From NCBI GenBank assembly GCA_949283955.1, contig CASDUP010000054.1, positions 1 to 52,559 of the forward strand: DNA of 52,559 nt. The letters are read 5' to 3'. The notes under the pieces are model-generated. The model ran no database searches. It saw only the letters and a program-made list of their open reading frames with translations, and was not told the DNA's origin. Source of the stretch: an uncultured Verrucomicrobiota bacterium. Lineage in GTDB: Bacteria > Verrucomicrobiota > Verrucomicrobiia > Opitutales > Intestinicryptomonadaceae. The position numbers were made by a program, and so were the translations under genes. This document shows, one piece after another, positions 1-10,509 of this stretch; position 1 is the stretch's first letter, and each line of letters starts with the position of its first letter.

Positions 1-304
1 GTCCAAGCGATTATCTTCACGAACTAAAGTGCGCCGCCCCCTAGGGGGCAATAAGTAAATGAATCAATAACTTTAATCTTTACAAACAATCAACAATATC
101 TAAAAACATCTACCGTCAGTTATGCACTGGCGTTTTGAAAAAAGGGATACATTACAACTATAGCGAAACTCTAATATTAATATAATCCAAGAGAAAAGAA
201 TAATTTTAATTATTTTGCATATCTAATCTATTATTTAAAATTTTCGGTTCACATATTCTTGACAAAAACAATATTTTTATAGCCTTATTATTCGGCGTGC
301 GGCT
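1..304. other. AT-rich non-coding stretch upstream of the DUF456 gene
   Basis: No credible gene is visible here. The stretch is very AT-rich except for a perfect 14-base palindrome at 36-49 (GCCCCCTAGGGGGC), which has no T-run after it and so is not an obvious terminator. A TTGACA hexamer lies at 259-264, but no good -10 hexamer sits 16-18 bases downstream (the nearest AT-rich candidates are at 285-291), so a promoter for the next gene is possible but not shown. Confidence 0.5.
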
Positions 305-895
305 TTGTCAGAAAGACTTTTACAAGCACTAAAATTTTGCGAAAGGAATGGAGTGGAATTCGGGGATTTTACAACGGAATTACTGAATGGATCCTGGATG
401 GCAGCGGGAATATTGGCGGTATATTTGGGGTTTTTAATTTCGGCTATAGGCGCTTTTATACCTGTAATTCCAGGGCCGACTTTCGGATTTCTGGTCTTGC
501 TTCTGTTTAAGTTGTGCGTTCCTGAGGCGCAAATGTCCTGGTGGACCGTGTCGTTTATGGCGCTTCTTGCTATTCTTGCCCAATTGATGGACATAGTTTT
601 GTCGTGGGTGGGTGCCAAGAAGTTTGGTTCCACGTGGAGGGGAGCCTTGGGCGCCGTTTTGGGAGCTATAGTGGGAGTTTTTATACCGCCTCCAATTATA
701 TGGATATTTATAGCTCCCCTAGTACTTGCGGCGGCTTTCGAATACTTGGGCGGAGCCGATATAAGGGCGTCCTCGCTCGCTGGAATAGGGGCGTTTTTGG
801 GCACTCTTGCGGCTTCCATTTTCAAATTCTTCGTCGTTGTGATAATGGCGATTGTATTTACGGCAAGCGTAGTGTCTATGTTGGCTTCGTATTAG
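305..895 (+). CDS. DUF456 family integral membrane protein
   Basis: A hydrophobic protein of up to 196 residues with several membrane segments. It shows the pattern of DUF456 proteins: a glycine- and proline-rich first motif (IGAFIPVIPGPTFGF), then a DxxxxxxGAKKFGSTWRGALGA motif and a glycine-zipper-like second half. The function of the family is not established. The longest frame starts at a TTG (305) with no ribosome site; a GTG at 353 has AAAGGA six bases upstream and is the better start, giving about 180 residues. It reads toward dnaK but is separated from it by about 215 bases, so co-transcription is uncertain. The family call is from motif recognition only. Confidence 0.7.
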   Translation: MSERLLQALKFCERNGVEFGDFTTELLNGSWMAAGILAVYLGFLISAIGAFIPVIPGPTFGFLVLLLFKLCVPEAQMSWWTVSFMALLAILAQLMDIVLSWVGAKKFGSTWRGALGAVLGAIVGVFIPPPIIWIFIAPLVLAAAFEYLGGADIRASSLAGIGAFLGTLAASIFKFFVVVIMAIVFTASVVSMLASY

Positions 896-1111
896 CCGCG
901 GGAGGATAGTGAAAACTGCCGCGCAGATGGGACAAAATGTCGCACTTGGGCATTTTTGCGCAGTAAATTACGGGAAAATATCGCTGCGAGGCTGCGGATT
1001 TTGCCGCGTTTTTTTGCGATAACTTACCTCTGTACAACCAGATGGGAATTTCTATTTGTCCCTTGCCCAATAATTGGTAACATTGGCACGAAGAATGCTA
1101 CGTTAATAGGC

Positions 1112-3049
1112 ATGAGCAAAATATTAGGCATTGATTTAGGAACGACGAATTCCTGTATGGCGGTAATGGAAGGCGGAGAAAGTACCGTCATTCCTAACAG
1201 CGAGGGCGGGAGGACGACACCTTCAATCGTCGCTTTTGCAAAGAACGGGGAGAGGCTTGTGGGCCAGGCGGCGAAGCGCCAGGCTATTACAAATCCTACT
1301 AACACCATTTATTCGGCGAAGCGTCTTATAGGGCGCAAATATTCCGAGGTAAAGGAAATGGCGTCGCAGTTGCCCTTCAAGGTTGTTGAGGGGGAGAACG
1401 GCGCGGCGGTTATAGAATGCACTGTAAACGGGCAGACGCAGAGATTTTCACCGGAGCAGATATCCGCTATGGTTCTTCAGAAGTTGAAGGCGGACGCGGA
1501 GGCGTATCTTGGGGAGAAAATAACCAAGGCGGTGATAACGGTGCCTGCGTACTTCAACGACGCTCAGCGCCAGGCGACAAAGGACGCGGGAACGATAGCT
1601 GGGCTTGAAGTGATGAGGATAATAAACGAGCCTACAGCTGCGTCTTTGGCTTACGGACTCGACAAGAAGCAGGACGAGACGATAGCCGTGTACGATTTGG
1701 GTGGCGGCACCTATGATATTTCCATACTTGAGATAGGAGATGGTGTATTTGAGGTGAAGGCAACGAATGGCGACACGCAGCTGGGGGGAGACAACTTTGA
1801 TGCGCGGATCATAGACTGGCTGATAGACACCTTCAAGAAGGACACCGGAATAGATTTGCACAACGATCCGATGGCGTTGCAGCGTTTGCGCGAGGAGGCG
1901 GAGAAGGCGAAGATAGCGTTGTCTTCCGCCCAGCAGACGGATATAAATCTGCCGTTTATAACGGCTGACGCCACGGGTCCGAAGCATTTGAGCGTCACTC
2001 TTACGCGGGCCAAGCTCGAACAGTTGACGGAAGATCTGATACAGCGCACGATAGCGCCGTTTGACGCATGCCTGAAGGACGCTGGGCTGGGCAAGAGCGA
2101 TATAAACGAGCTTGTTTTGGTGGGTGGAATGACCCGCATGCCTGCGGTGGTGGAAGTGGCGAACAAGCTTGCTGGCAAAGAGGCGCACAAGGGTGTGAAT
2201 CCCGACGAAGTTGTTGCCCGCGGCGCGGCGATACAGGGCGGAGTTTTGCAGGGTGATGTTCGCGACGTGTTGTTGTTGGACGTGACACCGCTGACTCTTT
2301 CGATAGAGACGGCTGGTGGAGTTTCGACTCCGATGATAGAGCGCAACACCACTATTCCGAAGAAGGCCAGCCAGATATTTTCCACTTTTGCCGACAACCA
2401 AACGGCGGTGGACATAAAGGTCTTGCAGGGCGAGCGTCCGATGGCTAGGGACAACAAGCTGATAGGCAATTTCCGTTTGGACGGCATACAGCCTGCTCCG
2501 CGCGGAATGCCCCAGATTGAAGTGACTTTTGACATAGACGCGAACGGAATACTTCACGTATCCGCCAAAGACAAGGGCACCGGCAAAGAGCAGAACATAA
2601 CGATAACCAACAGCAGCGGACTGAGCAAGGACGAAGTGGAGAAGCTTCGCAAGGAGGCTGAGCTTCACGCGGCCGAAGACGCCAAGTTGAAGGAGTCGGT
2701 GGAGGCTCGCAATGAGTTGGACAACGTCATTTATGGGGCGGAGAAGCACGTAAAGGAGGCGGGAGATAAACTTCCGGCCGATGTGAAGTCGTCTCTTGAA
2801 GCTTCCATATCGGAGGCTAAGGGTGTTCTGAACAAGCAGGATGCTGGCAAGGACGAGTTGAAGTCTGCTTCGGAAAAGCTTATAAAGGTTCTTGAAGCCA
2901 ACGCGCAGCACTTCCAGCAAGCTGCCCAGACGGCTTCGAGCGGCGCGCAGCCGAATTCCGGAGCTTCATCTTCGCAGGAGCCCAAGAAGGACAATGTGGT
3001 CGATGCCGACTTTGAAGTGGTCGACGACGACGACAAAAAGAAAGAGTAA
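1112..3049 (+). CDS. dnaK: Hsp70 chaperone DnaK
   Basis: A 645-residue Hsp70, the ATP-dependent cytosolic chaperone that works with DnaJ and GrpE. The nucleotide-binding domain begins [13 protein letters not shown] at residues 5-17 and carries [29 protein letters not shown] and the phosphate-2 loop [10 protein letters not shown] (usually DLGGGTFDVS). The substrate-binding domain and helical lid follow, ending in the acidic tail [13 protein letters not shown]. The frame is open for 52 more codons upstream, but family comparison fixes the start at ATG 1112, where only a weak AGG-type ribosome site is seen. Neither dnaJ nor grpE is adjacent. It lies 110 bases upstream of groES. I found no CIRCE operator and no clear sigma-32 promoter in the 216-base gap upstream. 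Isoleucine is often coded by ATA here, despite expected high expression. Confidence 0.98.
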   Translation: MSKILGIDLGTTNSCMAVMEGGESTVIPNSEGGRTTPSIVAFAKNGERLVGQAAKRQAITNPTNTIYSAKRLIGRKYSEVKEMASQLPFKVVEGENGAAVIECTVNGQTQRFSPEQISAMVLQKLKADAEAYLGEKITKAVITVPAYFNDAQRQATKDAGTIAGLEVMRIINEPTAASLAYGLDKKQDETIAVYDLGGGTYDISILEIGDGVFEVKATNGDTQLGGDNFDARIIDWLIDTFKKDTGIDLHNDPMALQRLREEAEKAKIALSSAQQTDINLPFITADATGPKHLSVTLTRAKLEQLTEDLIQRTIAPFDACLKDAGLGKSDINELVLVGGMTRMPAVVEVANKLAGKEAHKGVNPDEVVARGAAIQGGVLQGDVRDVLLLDVTPLTLSIETAGGVSTPMIERNTTIPKKASQIFSTFADNQTAVDIKVLQGERPMARDNKLIGNFRLDGIQPAPRGMPQIEVTFDIDANGILHVSAKDKGTGKEQNITITNSSGLSKDEVEKLRKEAELHAAEDAKLKESVEARNELDNVIYGAEKHVKEAGDKLPADVKSSLEASISEAKGVLNKQDAGKDELKSASEKLIKVLEANAQHFQQAAQTASSGAQPNSGASSSQEPKKDNVVDADFEVVDDDDKKKE

Positions 3050-3062
3050 ATCACAATGCGCG

Positions 3063-3090
3063 TACCGGAGGGAAAACGTTTCCTTCGGTA
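3063..3090 (+). promoter_or_regulatory. Strong hairpin between dnaK and groES
   Basis: A 12-base-pair stem (3063-3074 with 3079-3090, two G-U pairs) closes an AACG loop. There is no T-run directly after it, so it is not a standard intrinsic terminator. It does not match the CIRCE element (TTAGCACTC-N9-GAGTGCTAA). It could be an mRNA-stabilising or processing hairpin, a weak attenuator between dnaK and groESL, or an operator for an unrecognised heat-shock regulator. Confidence 0.45.
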
Positions 3091-3119
3091 TTGCCGTTTT
3101 GGGAAAAAGCGTGTTCAAT
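3091..3119 (+). promoter_or_regulatory. Possible sigma-70-type promoter for groESL
   Basis: TTGCCG (3091-3096) and TTCAAT (3114-3119) are separated by 17 bases, leaving room for a leader of about 30 bases before groES. The hexamers are imperfect matches, so this is a weak call. Confidence 0.3.
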
Positions 3120-3158
3120 TTTGAATTAAAAAAAACCAAATAAGGAAGGAAAACATAT

Positions 3159-3455
3159 ATGGCTAAGGTAAAGATACAACCTCTCGGAGATAGGGTGCTT
3201 GTAAAGCACATCGAAGAGAAAGAGCAAATAAAGGGCGGGATTATAATTCCTGATGCCGCCAAAGAGAAGTCGCAGGAAGCCGAAGTGGTCGCCGTGGGCA
3301 AAGGCAGGTTGGCGGACGACGGGAAGCGGATTCCCATGGAAGTTGCCGTTGGTGACAGGGTTCTAATATCCAAGTACGGCGGCAGCGAGGTAAATCTCGG
3401 AGGGGAAAAGTTTACTCTACTCCGCGAGGACGACGTGGTGGCCATACTCAAGTAA
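3159..3455 (+). CDS. groES: Co-chaperonin GroES (Hsp10)
   Basis: A 98-residue Hsp10 subunit, the expected length. It forms the heptameric lid on GroEL. The N-terminal PLGDRVLVK motif, the mobile loop ([18 protein letters not shown]) and the C-terminal YGG.EV...[16 protein letters not shown] are typical. The start has a strong ribosome site (AAGGAAGGA, seven bases before ATG). groEL follows 29 bases downstream in the usual groESL arrangement. Confidence 0.98.
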   Translation: MAKVKIQPLGDRVLVKHIEEKEQIKGGIIIPDAAKEKSQEAEVVAVGKGRLADDGKRIPMEVAVGDRVLISKYGGSEVNLGGEKFTLLREDDVVAILK

Positions 3456-3472
3456 AAACGGAACAATTTTAG

Positions 3473-5116
<1,644 letters not shown>

Positions 5117-5137
5117 ACGGAGCCTTTTGATAAAGCG

Positions 5138-5171
5138 AATCCCCGCGGTGTTTCCGCGGGGATTTTTTTTT
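5138..5171 (+). terminator. Intrinsic terminator of groESL
   Basis: A perfect 11-base-pair stem (5138-5148 with 5154-5164, loop TGTTT) runs straight into nine T residues. Confidence 0.93.
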
Positions 5172-5517
5172 GATGCGTTTTTTGAAAGCCGTTTTTGATT
5201 TGTTAACACCATTGCAGATGCGGCTTGAATTTGGCGTTTTATTTCCAAAAAAAATTTTTTTATTTTGCGCAAAAAATCATCTCTTTATTTTTTTGATTTA
5301 AAAAGCGATTCGGCGAATTTTTTTCGATAGCCGGAGGAGTTTAGAAATTCGCGTTTTTTTTTAAGAGTCCATTTTTTGAATCCCGGCTAAGGTTAGGATT
5401 TTTCGAGGGGTGCGCATCGTTTATTTATTTGCCTATTTGCGAAAGCGGATTTTGCGGGAGGCGAATTATTTCGAAAGCTCGGGAGGGCATTTTTTTCAGG
5501 CAATCGTTTATCAAAGG
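5172..5517. other. AT-rich gap between convergent groEL and secreted-protein genes
   Basis: About 350 bases rich in T runs, between the groEL terminator and the terminator of the convergent gene. I see no gene, repeat or convincing regulatory site in it. Confidence 0.5.
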
Positions 5518-5556
5518 CAAAAAAAAAGAGGGCTTTGGCGTTTTGCGCCAAAGCCC
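5518..5556 (-). terminator. Intrinsic terminator of the secreted-protein gene
   Basis: Read on the minus strand, an 11-base-pair GC-rich stem (5546-5556 with 5530-5540, five-base loop) is followed by a near-uninterrupted T run (A residues 5518-5527 on the plus strand). It lies nine bases past the stop codon. Confidence 0.9.
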
Positions 5557-5564
5557 CCCGAAGC

Positions 5565-6419
5565 TCATTGTCTTGGCTTGAAGTAGCGGAAGAACAACTT
5601 GCAGTAGTATTCGTTTCCGCTCTTAGCAAACTCCACCGAGTAGGGAATTACTCCGAGATCCGTGAAGTTTTTGGCAGCACTGTCGACTGCTATCCAGTCG
5701 GCGTTGCGTATGGTCTTTACCCGCGAAAACGCGAGATCGAGAGAATTTCCGTACGCTCTTTCGTAAGTGTTGCCAAACCCCACAACCATTTCGGTTTCGA
5801 GATACCAATTTTCCGGAATCATGTCCGTAAAATTGATTCTCGTGTAGCAACCTATTCTGGAGTTTTTGTCGGTAATAAAAGCGGAATCTTTCGTTAGAAA
5901 GTCTCTTTTGTTGCCGACGAGCTTTCTTGCCGCAAGGTAGGAAAGTGACATTGCATCCGACGCTCTGCTTGCCCAACCGAAGACTCTGGCGTCGATTACA
6001 AGCTTTCTTGACCTAACGGTTTTCGATTTTTTATTTGCTGTCGTTTTTTTCGAACCGTTCGCCTGTTTTTCAAGAATGGCGAGCTGTTCGCTATACGATT
6101 TTGCCGACGGAACCAATTTGGTCGCGTCGGGAGCCAGACTCTTGGCCTTGTCGGGCGAAACGACCTTTTGAAAGCCCGCTATAGGCGGGGGTGTGGGAGT
6201 CTTGCGAGCCGCGCTGGCGGGGATTTTTGCCTTCGCGGCGGCGGAAGCCGCAGCAGACTTTGAAGAGGCGGTTTTCATCGCCGACTTCACATTTGCTGCG
6301 GTTTTGCCCGTAGTTGCGGCGCTTGCCGCAAACGACGCGCTTCCGAACAAAGCGAATGACGACATGACCACGGCCACGGCCAACGCTTGGAAGCGCTTAT
6401 TTAGTATCCCCCCGGACAT
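5565..6419 (-). CDS. Predicted secreted protein with Ala/Lys-rich linker, function unknown
   Basis: A 284-residue protein I do not recognise. Residues 1-32 look like a signal peptide (basic start, hydrophobic core, SASFAASA cleavage region). Residues about 35-75 are a low-complexity Ala/Lys/Ser linker ending in a proline run (TPTPPP). The region from about 140 to the end looks folded, with aromatic-rich strands such as WYLETEMVVGFGNTYERAYGNS. Start ATG 6419 has a strong ribosome site (GGAGGA, seven bases upstream). It stands alone between its own terminator and the prs terminator. The layout suggests an exported protein tethered or extended from the membrane or wall by its linker, but no function can be assigned. 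Confidence 0.75.
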   Translation of the reverse strand: MSGGILNKRFQALAVAVVMSSFALFGSASFAASAATTGKTAANVKSAMKTASSKSAAASAAAKAKIPASAARKTPTPPPIAGFQKVVSPDKAKSLAPDATKLVPSAKSYSEQLAILEKQANGSKKTTANKKSKTVRSRKLVIDARVFGWASRASDAMSLSYLAARKLVGNKRDFLTKDSAFITDKNSRIGCYTRINFTDMIPENWYLETEMVVGFGNTYERAYGNSLDLAFSRVKTIRNADWIAVDSAAKNFTDLGVIPYSVEFAKSGNEYYCKLFFRYFKPRQ

Positions 6420-6604
6420 AAACTATTCCTCCAACGCCAACCTTATCTTCCTATTTATTTGATATGTCAAATATTTTTTGAAGATATTTTTCAAGGATTT
6501 GGAAAATTTCGCTCCGGAGATTCAATAAAAAATTTTGATATTTTGCCCTGCTTAACGGGGTATATTTTCCGGCGGTCAGTTTCGAATTTTTTGATATGAA
6601 GGCG

Positions 6605-6633
6605 CAAAAAAAAGCCGTCCGGAGGACGGCTTT
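6605..6633 (-). terminator. Intrinsic terminator of prs
   Basis: On the minus strand a 10-base-pair stem (6624-6633 with 6611-6620, loop of three bases) is followed by T residues (A at 6606-6613 on the plus strand), 12 bases after the prs stop. Confidence 0.9.
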
Positions 6634-6644
6634 CAAAAATTCCC

Positions 6645-7601
6645 CTAAAATCCCTTCACCTTGAACAGGGAGGTGACGGACATGTTGTTGTGGATTCTGA
6701 AAATAGCGTCAGACATTAGATGGGCTATGGAAAGCACCGTAATCGGATAGTCTTTATAACGTGGATCCGGTGGAGTGGAATCCGTCACTATGAGTTCGTC
6801 TATCCACTTTTCGCCAAGCCTTTCAAAGGCGGTGTCGGTCAGCATTCCATGCGTCACGGCGGCGCGGACGGTCTTGGCGCCCTTGCTTTTTAATATCTTG
6901 GCCGCGGCGGTGAGAGTTCCCGCAGTCTCGGTCATGTCGTCCACGACGAGTATGTCGCGCCCCTCGACTTCACCCACGAGGCTCGTCGCCTCGACATGCT
7001 CGGCGCTGATTCTGCGTTTTGCGATGAAACCTATCGGGCAGTTGAACAGAGTGGCATAAGCCTGCGCCCTTTTCAGCCCTCCGACATCGGGGGAGAAGAC
7101 GGTCATGTTGCTCTCAAGATTTTTGGAGTGGAGATAGTCGTATATTACCGGAGAGGCGTAGAGATGGTCGCAGGGAATATCGAAGAATCCCTGGATTTGG
7201 GTGGCGTGCAAGTCCAAAGTCAACACTCTGTTGGCTCCTGCGGCCACGAGAAGGTTGGCTATGAGCTTGGCGGTTATCGGAACTCTCGGCTGGTCTTTCC
7301 TGTCTTGGCGGGCGTATCCGAAAAACGGAAGAACGGCCGTTATTCTTTTTGCCGAAGCCCTGCGGGCGGCGTCTATCATTATGAGCAGTTCCATCACGTT
7401 TTCGTTGGACGGCTTGCCTGTAGGCTGAATGATAAAAACGTCGTCGCCCCGTATGTGGTCTATTATCTTTACGAAAGTTTCGCTGTCCGGAAACGATTCA
7501 ACAACCATGTTCGCGGGCTCTATTGAAAGTTGGGAGCATATTCCCCTTGCTAGCTCGGGGTGTGCGCGCCCCGAAAGTATTTTTAAATTGTCGGTTTTCA
7601 T
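6645..7601 (-). CDS. prs: Ribose-phosphate diphosphokinase (PRPP synthetase)
   Basis: A 318-residue enzyme making PRPP from ribose 5-phosphate and ATP, the precursor for nucleotides, histidine and tryptophan. Motifs: RQDRKDQPR at 98-106 (ATP and ribose site), LDLHATQIQGFFDIP at 129-143, the KRR of the catalytic flexible loop at 195-197, and the PRPP-binding loop VVDDMTETAGT at 219-229 (usually DDxxDTAGT, so Asp is replaced by Glu). Length is normal. ATG 7601 is set by homology; no good ribosome site is visible. The gene is monocistronic, between its terminator and a possible promoter plus palindrome just upstream. It supplies PRPP used by the trp operon at the right end of the window. Confidence 0.96.
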   Translation of the reverse strand: MKTDNLKILSGRAHPELARGICSQLSIEPANMVVESFPDSETFVKIIDHIRGDDVFIIQPTGKPSNENVMELLIMIDAARRASAKRITAVLPFFGYARQDRKDQPRVPITAKLIANLLVAAGANRVLTLDLHATQIQGFFDIPCDHLYASPVIYDYLHSKNLESNMTVFSPDVGGLKRAQAYATLFNCPIGFIAKRRISAEHVEATSLVGEVEGRDILVVDDMTETAGTLTAAAKILKSKGAKTVRAAVTHGMLTDTAFERLGEKWIDELIVTDSTPPDPRYKDYPITVLSIAHLMSDAIFRIHNNMSVTSLFKVKGF

Positions 7602-7619
7602 GTGGCTGTATTGACGGTC

Positions 7620-7634
7620 GGGAACACTGTTCCC
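7620..7634 (-). promoter_or_regulatory. Perfect palindrome just upstream of prs, candidate operator
   Basis: Two 7-base arms (GGGAACA and TGTTCCC) flank a single central base, 19-33 bases before the prs start codon. If the promoter proposed at 7645-7672 is used, the palindrome sits at the first transcribed bases, a usual repressor position. It has no T-run, so it is not a terminator. It resembles neither the E. coli PurR box nor a standard LexA box closely enough to name a regulator. Confidence 0.35.
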
Positions 7635-7644
7635 ATTGCTCCAG

Positions 7645-7672
7645 ACCCTATGACGGCTTTTTTTTAAGTCAA
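7645..7672 (-). promoter_or_regulatory. Possible prs promoter
   Basis: On the minus strand TTGACT (7667-7672) and TAGGGT (7645-7650) are 16 bases apart. The -35 is good and the -10 weak. Confidence 0.3.
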
Positions 7673-7796
7673 GGTCATTTGTCTTGAATGGAAAAATCTA
7701 AACTATTCTTTCCTGAGTTTTGCCAACTTTATTTGACTGAAGAAAATTGGCAAAAATTTTTCAATTTCGACGGGCCTATATCCGTTTTGCGGAGAC

Positions 7797-7826
7797 AAAA
7801 AAACGCGCGGACAAAAGTCCGCGCGG
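7797..7826 (-). terminator. Intrinsic terminator of the acidic-tail gene
   Basis: On the minus strand a 9-base-pair stem of CGCGCGGAC and its complement (7817-7825 with 7804-7812, four-base loop) is followed by seven T residues. Confidence 0.92.
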
Positions 7827-7837
7827 CAAAATAAAAT

Positions 7838-8590
7838 CTAATATTTTCTATCGTCGTCTTCGTCGTCTGGGAAATCTTCGGAGTAGTCGTCGTTTTCATA
7901 TCCGTCCTCCTCCTCGTCGTCGTCCCAGTGCATAGTTTCGTCTTCGTCGATGTCCTCTTCGTCCTCGTCGGGAAGATCCTCTATCTCGTCGTAGGTTTCC
8001 TCCTCTTCGCCCTTCTTCTCCTCGGAATCGTCCTCGTCGTCGTCCTCGAGCGAGTAGCCGTCGGGGGCGTATTCGAGAATGTCCATGATTTCCCTGAAGG
8101 CGTGAATGGCCTTTCCCTCCATGTAGTCGTTGGAGTAGATGTCGCGTATTTCCTCCTCCAGATCCTCGACGGACAAATCTTCCTCGAAGTGGAAGGTGTC
8201 GTTGAGCATCTTTATCTGGAGCCGAGTTATATGGTCGAGAAATTCCGCGTATGGGGAACGCTCTTCGTCGAGCGAGTCGGGCAGGAGGAAAAGCTGCAGT
8301 TCGTCGGCGTCGGATACGGAGTCGCTTGTGCGGACGAGCTTAACTTCTCCGCTCGGCAATTTCTGGTCTATCGAAAACGGAATAAATGCCTTTTCCACGA
8401 TGGAGTCGTCGAGTCCGTACTCCCTGAGAGCCTCGAGTGTTTCGAGCATGTGCGAAGTTTGTTTGGGGTCTATCAGGCTTATTCCGTCGTAGTCCCAATT
8501 TACTTTATCGCTCATTTCGGACGCCCACCAGTTGAGGTCGTTCCCGAGTCGAGCTTTGCACCAGCTGAGTTTTGGTGATTTTTTTGCCAT
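7838..8590 (-). CDS. Conserved-looking protein with extreme acidic C-terminal tail, function unknown
   Basis: A 250-residue protein I cannot assign. Residues 1-170 are a folded-looking, mixed-charge domain (WWASEMSDKVNWDYDG near the start; LEALREYGLDD; YAEFLDHITRLQIKMLND). From about residue 178 to the end nearly every residue is Asp or Glu, with a few Tyr, giving a tail of roughly 70 acidic-rich residues. There is no signal peptide, so it is probably cytosolic. The start has an AAGGAAGG ribosome site. It lies 53 bases downstream of lnt and may be read from the secA-lnt transcript, with its own terminator after it. Acidic tails of this kind often mimic nucleic acid or bind basic proteins; that is only a suggestion here. 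Confidence 0.75.
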   Translation of the reverse strand: MAKKSPKLSWCKARLGNDLNWWASEMSDKVNWDYDGISLIDPKQTSHMLETLEALREYGLDDSIVEKAFIPFSIDQKLPSGEVKLVRTSDSVSDADELQLFLLPDSLDEERSPYAEFLDHITRLQIKMLNDTFHFEEDLSVEDLEEEIRDIYSNDYMEGKAIHAFREIMDILEYAPDGYSLEDDDEDDSEEKKGEEEETYDEIEDLPDEDEEDIDEDETMHWDDDEEEDGYENDDYSEDFPDDEDDDRKY

Positions 8591-8643
8591 ACCTTCCTTT
8601 TAACTCTATTGTTGGCGCGAATATTTCAAAACGCGGCGCGCTT

Positions 8644-10509
8644 TCAAGCTTTTTTTGTCCGAGTCAAATGGCTGGAATGGGAGTGTTCTTGCTTAGGTTT
8701 TCTTGCGGCAGAGAAAATCGCTCCCGCGGCGAATAGTGCGCACAGCCACACGAACCAATTTCCCCATTTTACATATAGGGTCTCTCCCGAAAAATTTTTG
8801 TAGAACACTACGTCAGCGTATCCGATCCCTCGAAAATATATCGACCCGTTTTCGTCCGACAACGGTTTGGGGCGGGCTGGGAGCAGCGTTTCGGGATCGA
8901 GGCGGACTCCTCTTTCGTCGGTCAGTTCAATTTCTCCTAAAGAATCTGGAGCGTTGTTTGGTTCGCCCTTCCAAATTTTTCCGTCTTTTCCCTTGATGGC
9001 GAAGGTGGGGCGCATTCTTCCGTATTGGTCGAAAGCGGCGCTGAGTCCGTTGTTTGACGACCTGAGCAAAACCTTGCGTGTGGAAACCGCTTGGAGGGCA
9101 GAATGTGAAGCGTGTTGCCAGGCGCCTCCTTCGCGCCCGTACCACGAGTCGTTAGTGCACACGAAGAGCAGGTCGGCTCCGTGGAGCGCGAGTTCGCGTC
9201 CCAGATCTGGGAATATATCTTCGTAGCAGACCATAGCTCCTATACCGTAGTCCTTGCCCGCTATTTTCCCGGGGATTAGTCCGTCGAATTCCCCCGGCTT
9301 CAGGTTGCCCACGGGCACGACTTTTCCAATGAACGAGAATAGAGGCGGAGTGTACTCCCCGAAGGGAACGAGCTTTTTCTTGGCGTAGAAATTTTCCGAC
9401 AGTCCGGAAGTGGGGGAGACGAAGAAGGCGCAGTTTTGGGCATACGGATTGGGTTGCACGTCGAAGTATGCCATGTTTCCCATCAATATGGGAATGTCGA
9501 GTTTTGCGGAGAGGGCCTCTATAATTTTTCGAGTGGGTTCGTATCCGACGACCGGCATCGACGGAGGGGTTGCGGCTTCGGGCCAGAGAATCAAATCTAC
9601 TTTCGCTTTGGAGAGCGCTTCGGTAAGCCCGATTATTACGTCGAAATTTTCTTTTGCCTTTGAGGGGTCCCACTTCAATATTCCGGCCATGTCCGTTTGG
9701 ACGAATCCCACCCTAAATTCCATTTCTTCGTTTTTCGAAGAGGGAAGCTTTGCTATGTAAACCCAAATTCCAGCGAAGACTAAAATCAGTGCCGCGTAAA
9801 ATTCCGGAGAAAACTTGGATATTTTTTTTTCGCTATTCAAAGCGCCTGCGGAAACTTTGAGCAGGTGGATTCTATAGAGCCTGTAGATATACTCTGCTAT
9901 TGCGAGATTGCAAAATATCAGAGTAAAGGACACAATCCACACTCCTCCGTATTCCGACAACTGTATCGAAGCCGGCCTAAGCCATTGCGAATCCGCTAGC
10001 AAAAGCCAGCCAAATCCCGAAAATATCCACGTTCTGAGCCATTCCAGAAACACCCATAATCCCGCCAATCCGAGAAGCTTTAACATTCTTGAAGAGCACT
10101 TTTCTTCTATTGTCGGAAGCAGTTTTGGAAGAGCCAGGAACCACGGCCATATAAATAGCGAAGATATTATAAGGGGAAGCGCGAACAGGGCGGCCCATCC
10201 TGCCGGAGGATAGACGTGCCTAATCCAGCAGAGTATCGCAATCCAAGCCGCGTACGAAAGCGCGAAGGTTGATATTTTCCAAAACTTTCCGGATTCGGGA
10301 ACGCAATTTTCGAACAGCAGCCTGCAAGCTATGATAGCTGGAACGGCGAAAACATACGCGAATTCAGCCACCCCGAACGGTTCGAAGCAGGCGGCGTACA
10401 TCGAAAATCCCGCCGCCAGCGCAAGGAGCGCCGCGGCGATTTTGCGAGATTGTTTCACGGCAGAATTTCTCGTTTCGACGGGTTTTATTGCTTCGAGACG
10501 AGGGTCCAA
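8644..10509 (-). CDS. lnt: Apolipoprotein N-acyltransferase
   Basis: An inner-membrane enzyme that adds the third acyl chain to lipoproteins. The N-terminal 250 residues hold multiple membrane segments; a periplasmic nitrilase-type domain follows. All three catalytic residues are visible: Glu311 in [10 protein letters not shown], Lys377 in [14 protein letters not shown] and Cys428 in [14 protein letters not shown] last membrane segment near 585-603 precedes a basic tail. At 621 residues it is longer than the E. coli enzyme (512). The frame begins at a TTG (10509) that overlaps the end of secA by 25 bases; a GTG at 10458 is an alternative start just before the first membrane segment, and neither has a clear ribosome site. 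Being overlapped with secA implies translational coupling within one export operon. Confidence 0.95.
   Translation of the reverse strand: MDPRLEAIKPVETRNSAVKQSRKIAAALLALAAGFSMYAACFEPFGVAEFAYVFAVPAIIACRLLFENCVPESGKFWKISTFALSYAAWIAILCWIRHVYPPAGWAALFALPLIISSLFIWPWFLALPKLLPTIEEKCSSRMLKLLGLAGLWVFLEWLRTWIFSGFGWLLLADSQWLRPASIQLSEYGGVWIVSFTLIFCNLAIAEYIYRLYRIHLLKVSAGALNSEKKISKFSPEFYAALILVFAGIWVYIAKLPSSKNEEMEFRVGFVQTDMAGILKWDPSKAKENFDVIIGLTEALSKAKVDLILWPEAATPPSMPVVGYEPTRKIIEALSAKLDIPILMGNMAYFDVQPNPYAQNCAFFVSPTSGLSENFYAKKKLVPFGEYTPPLFSFIGKVVPVGNLKPGEFDGLIPGKIAGKDYGIGAMVCYEDIFPDLGRELALHGADLLFVCTNDSWYGREGGAWQHASHSALQAVSTRKVLLRSSNNGLSAAFDQYGRMRPTFAIKGKDGKIWKGEPNNAPDSLGEIELTDERGVRLDPETLLPARPKPLSDENGSIYFRGIGYADVVFYKNFSGETLYVKWGNWFVWLCALFAAGAIFSAARKPKQEHSHSSHLTRTKKA

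Noticed and set aside
36..49. GCCCCCTAGGGGGC palindrome as a terminator
   Set aside because: There is no loop of workable size and no T-run on either side; left as an unexplained palindrome.
956..1111. N-terminal extension of DnaK by 52 codons
   Set aside because: The extra residues have no Hsp70 similarity; conserved DnaK begins at ATG 1112.
896..1111. CIRCE (HrcA) operator upstream of dnaK
   Set aside because: No TTAGCACTC-N9-GAGTGCTAA-like sequence is present here or before groES.
1448..2920. Long open frame antisense to dnaK
   Set aside because: Arg/Leu/His-rich translation typical of a shadow of a GC-biased gene; dnaK on the other strand is certain. The same applies to the long antisense frames over groEL (2966-4684) and rpsA (48089-49588).
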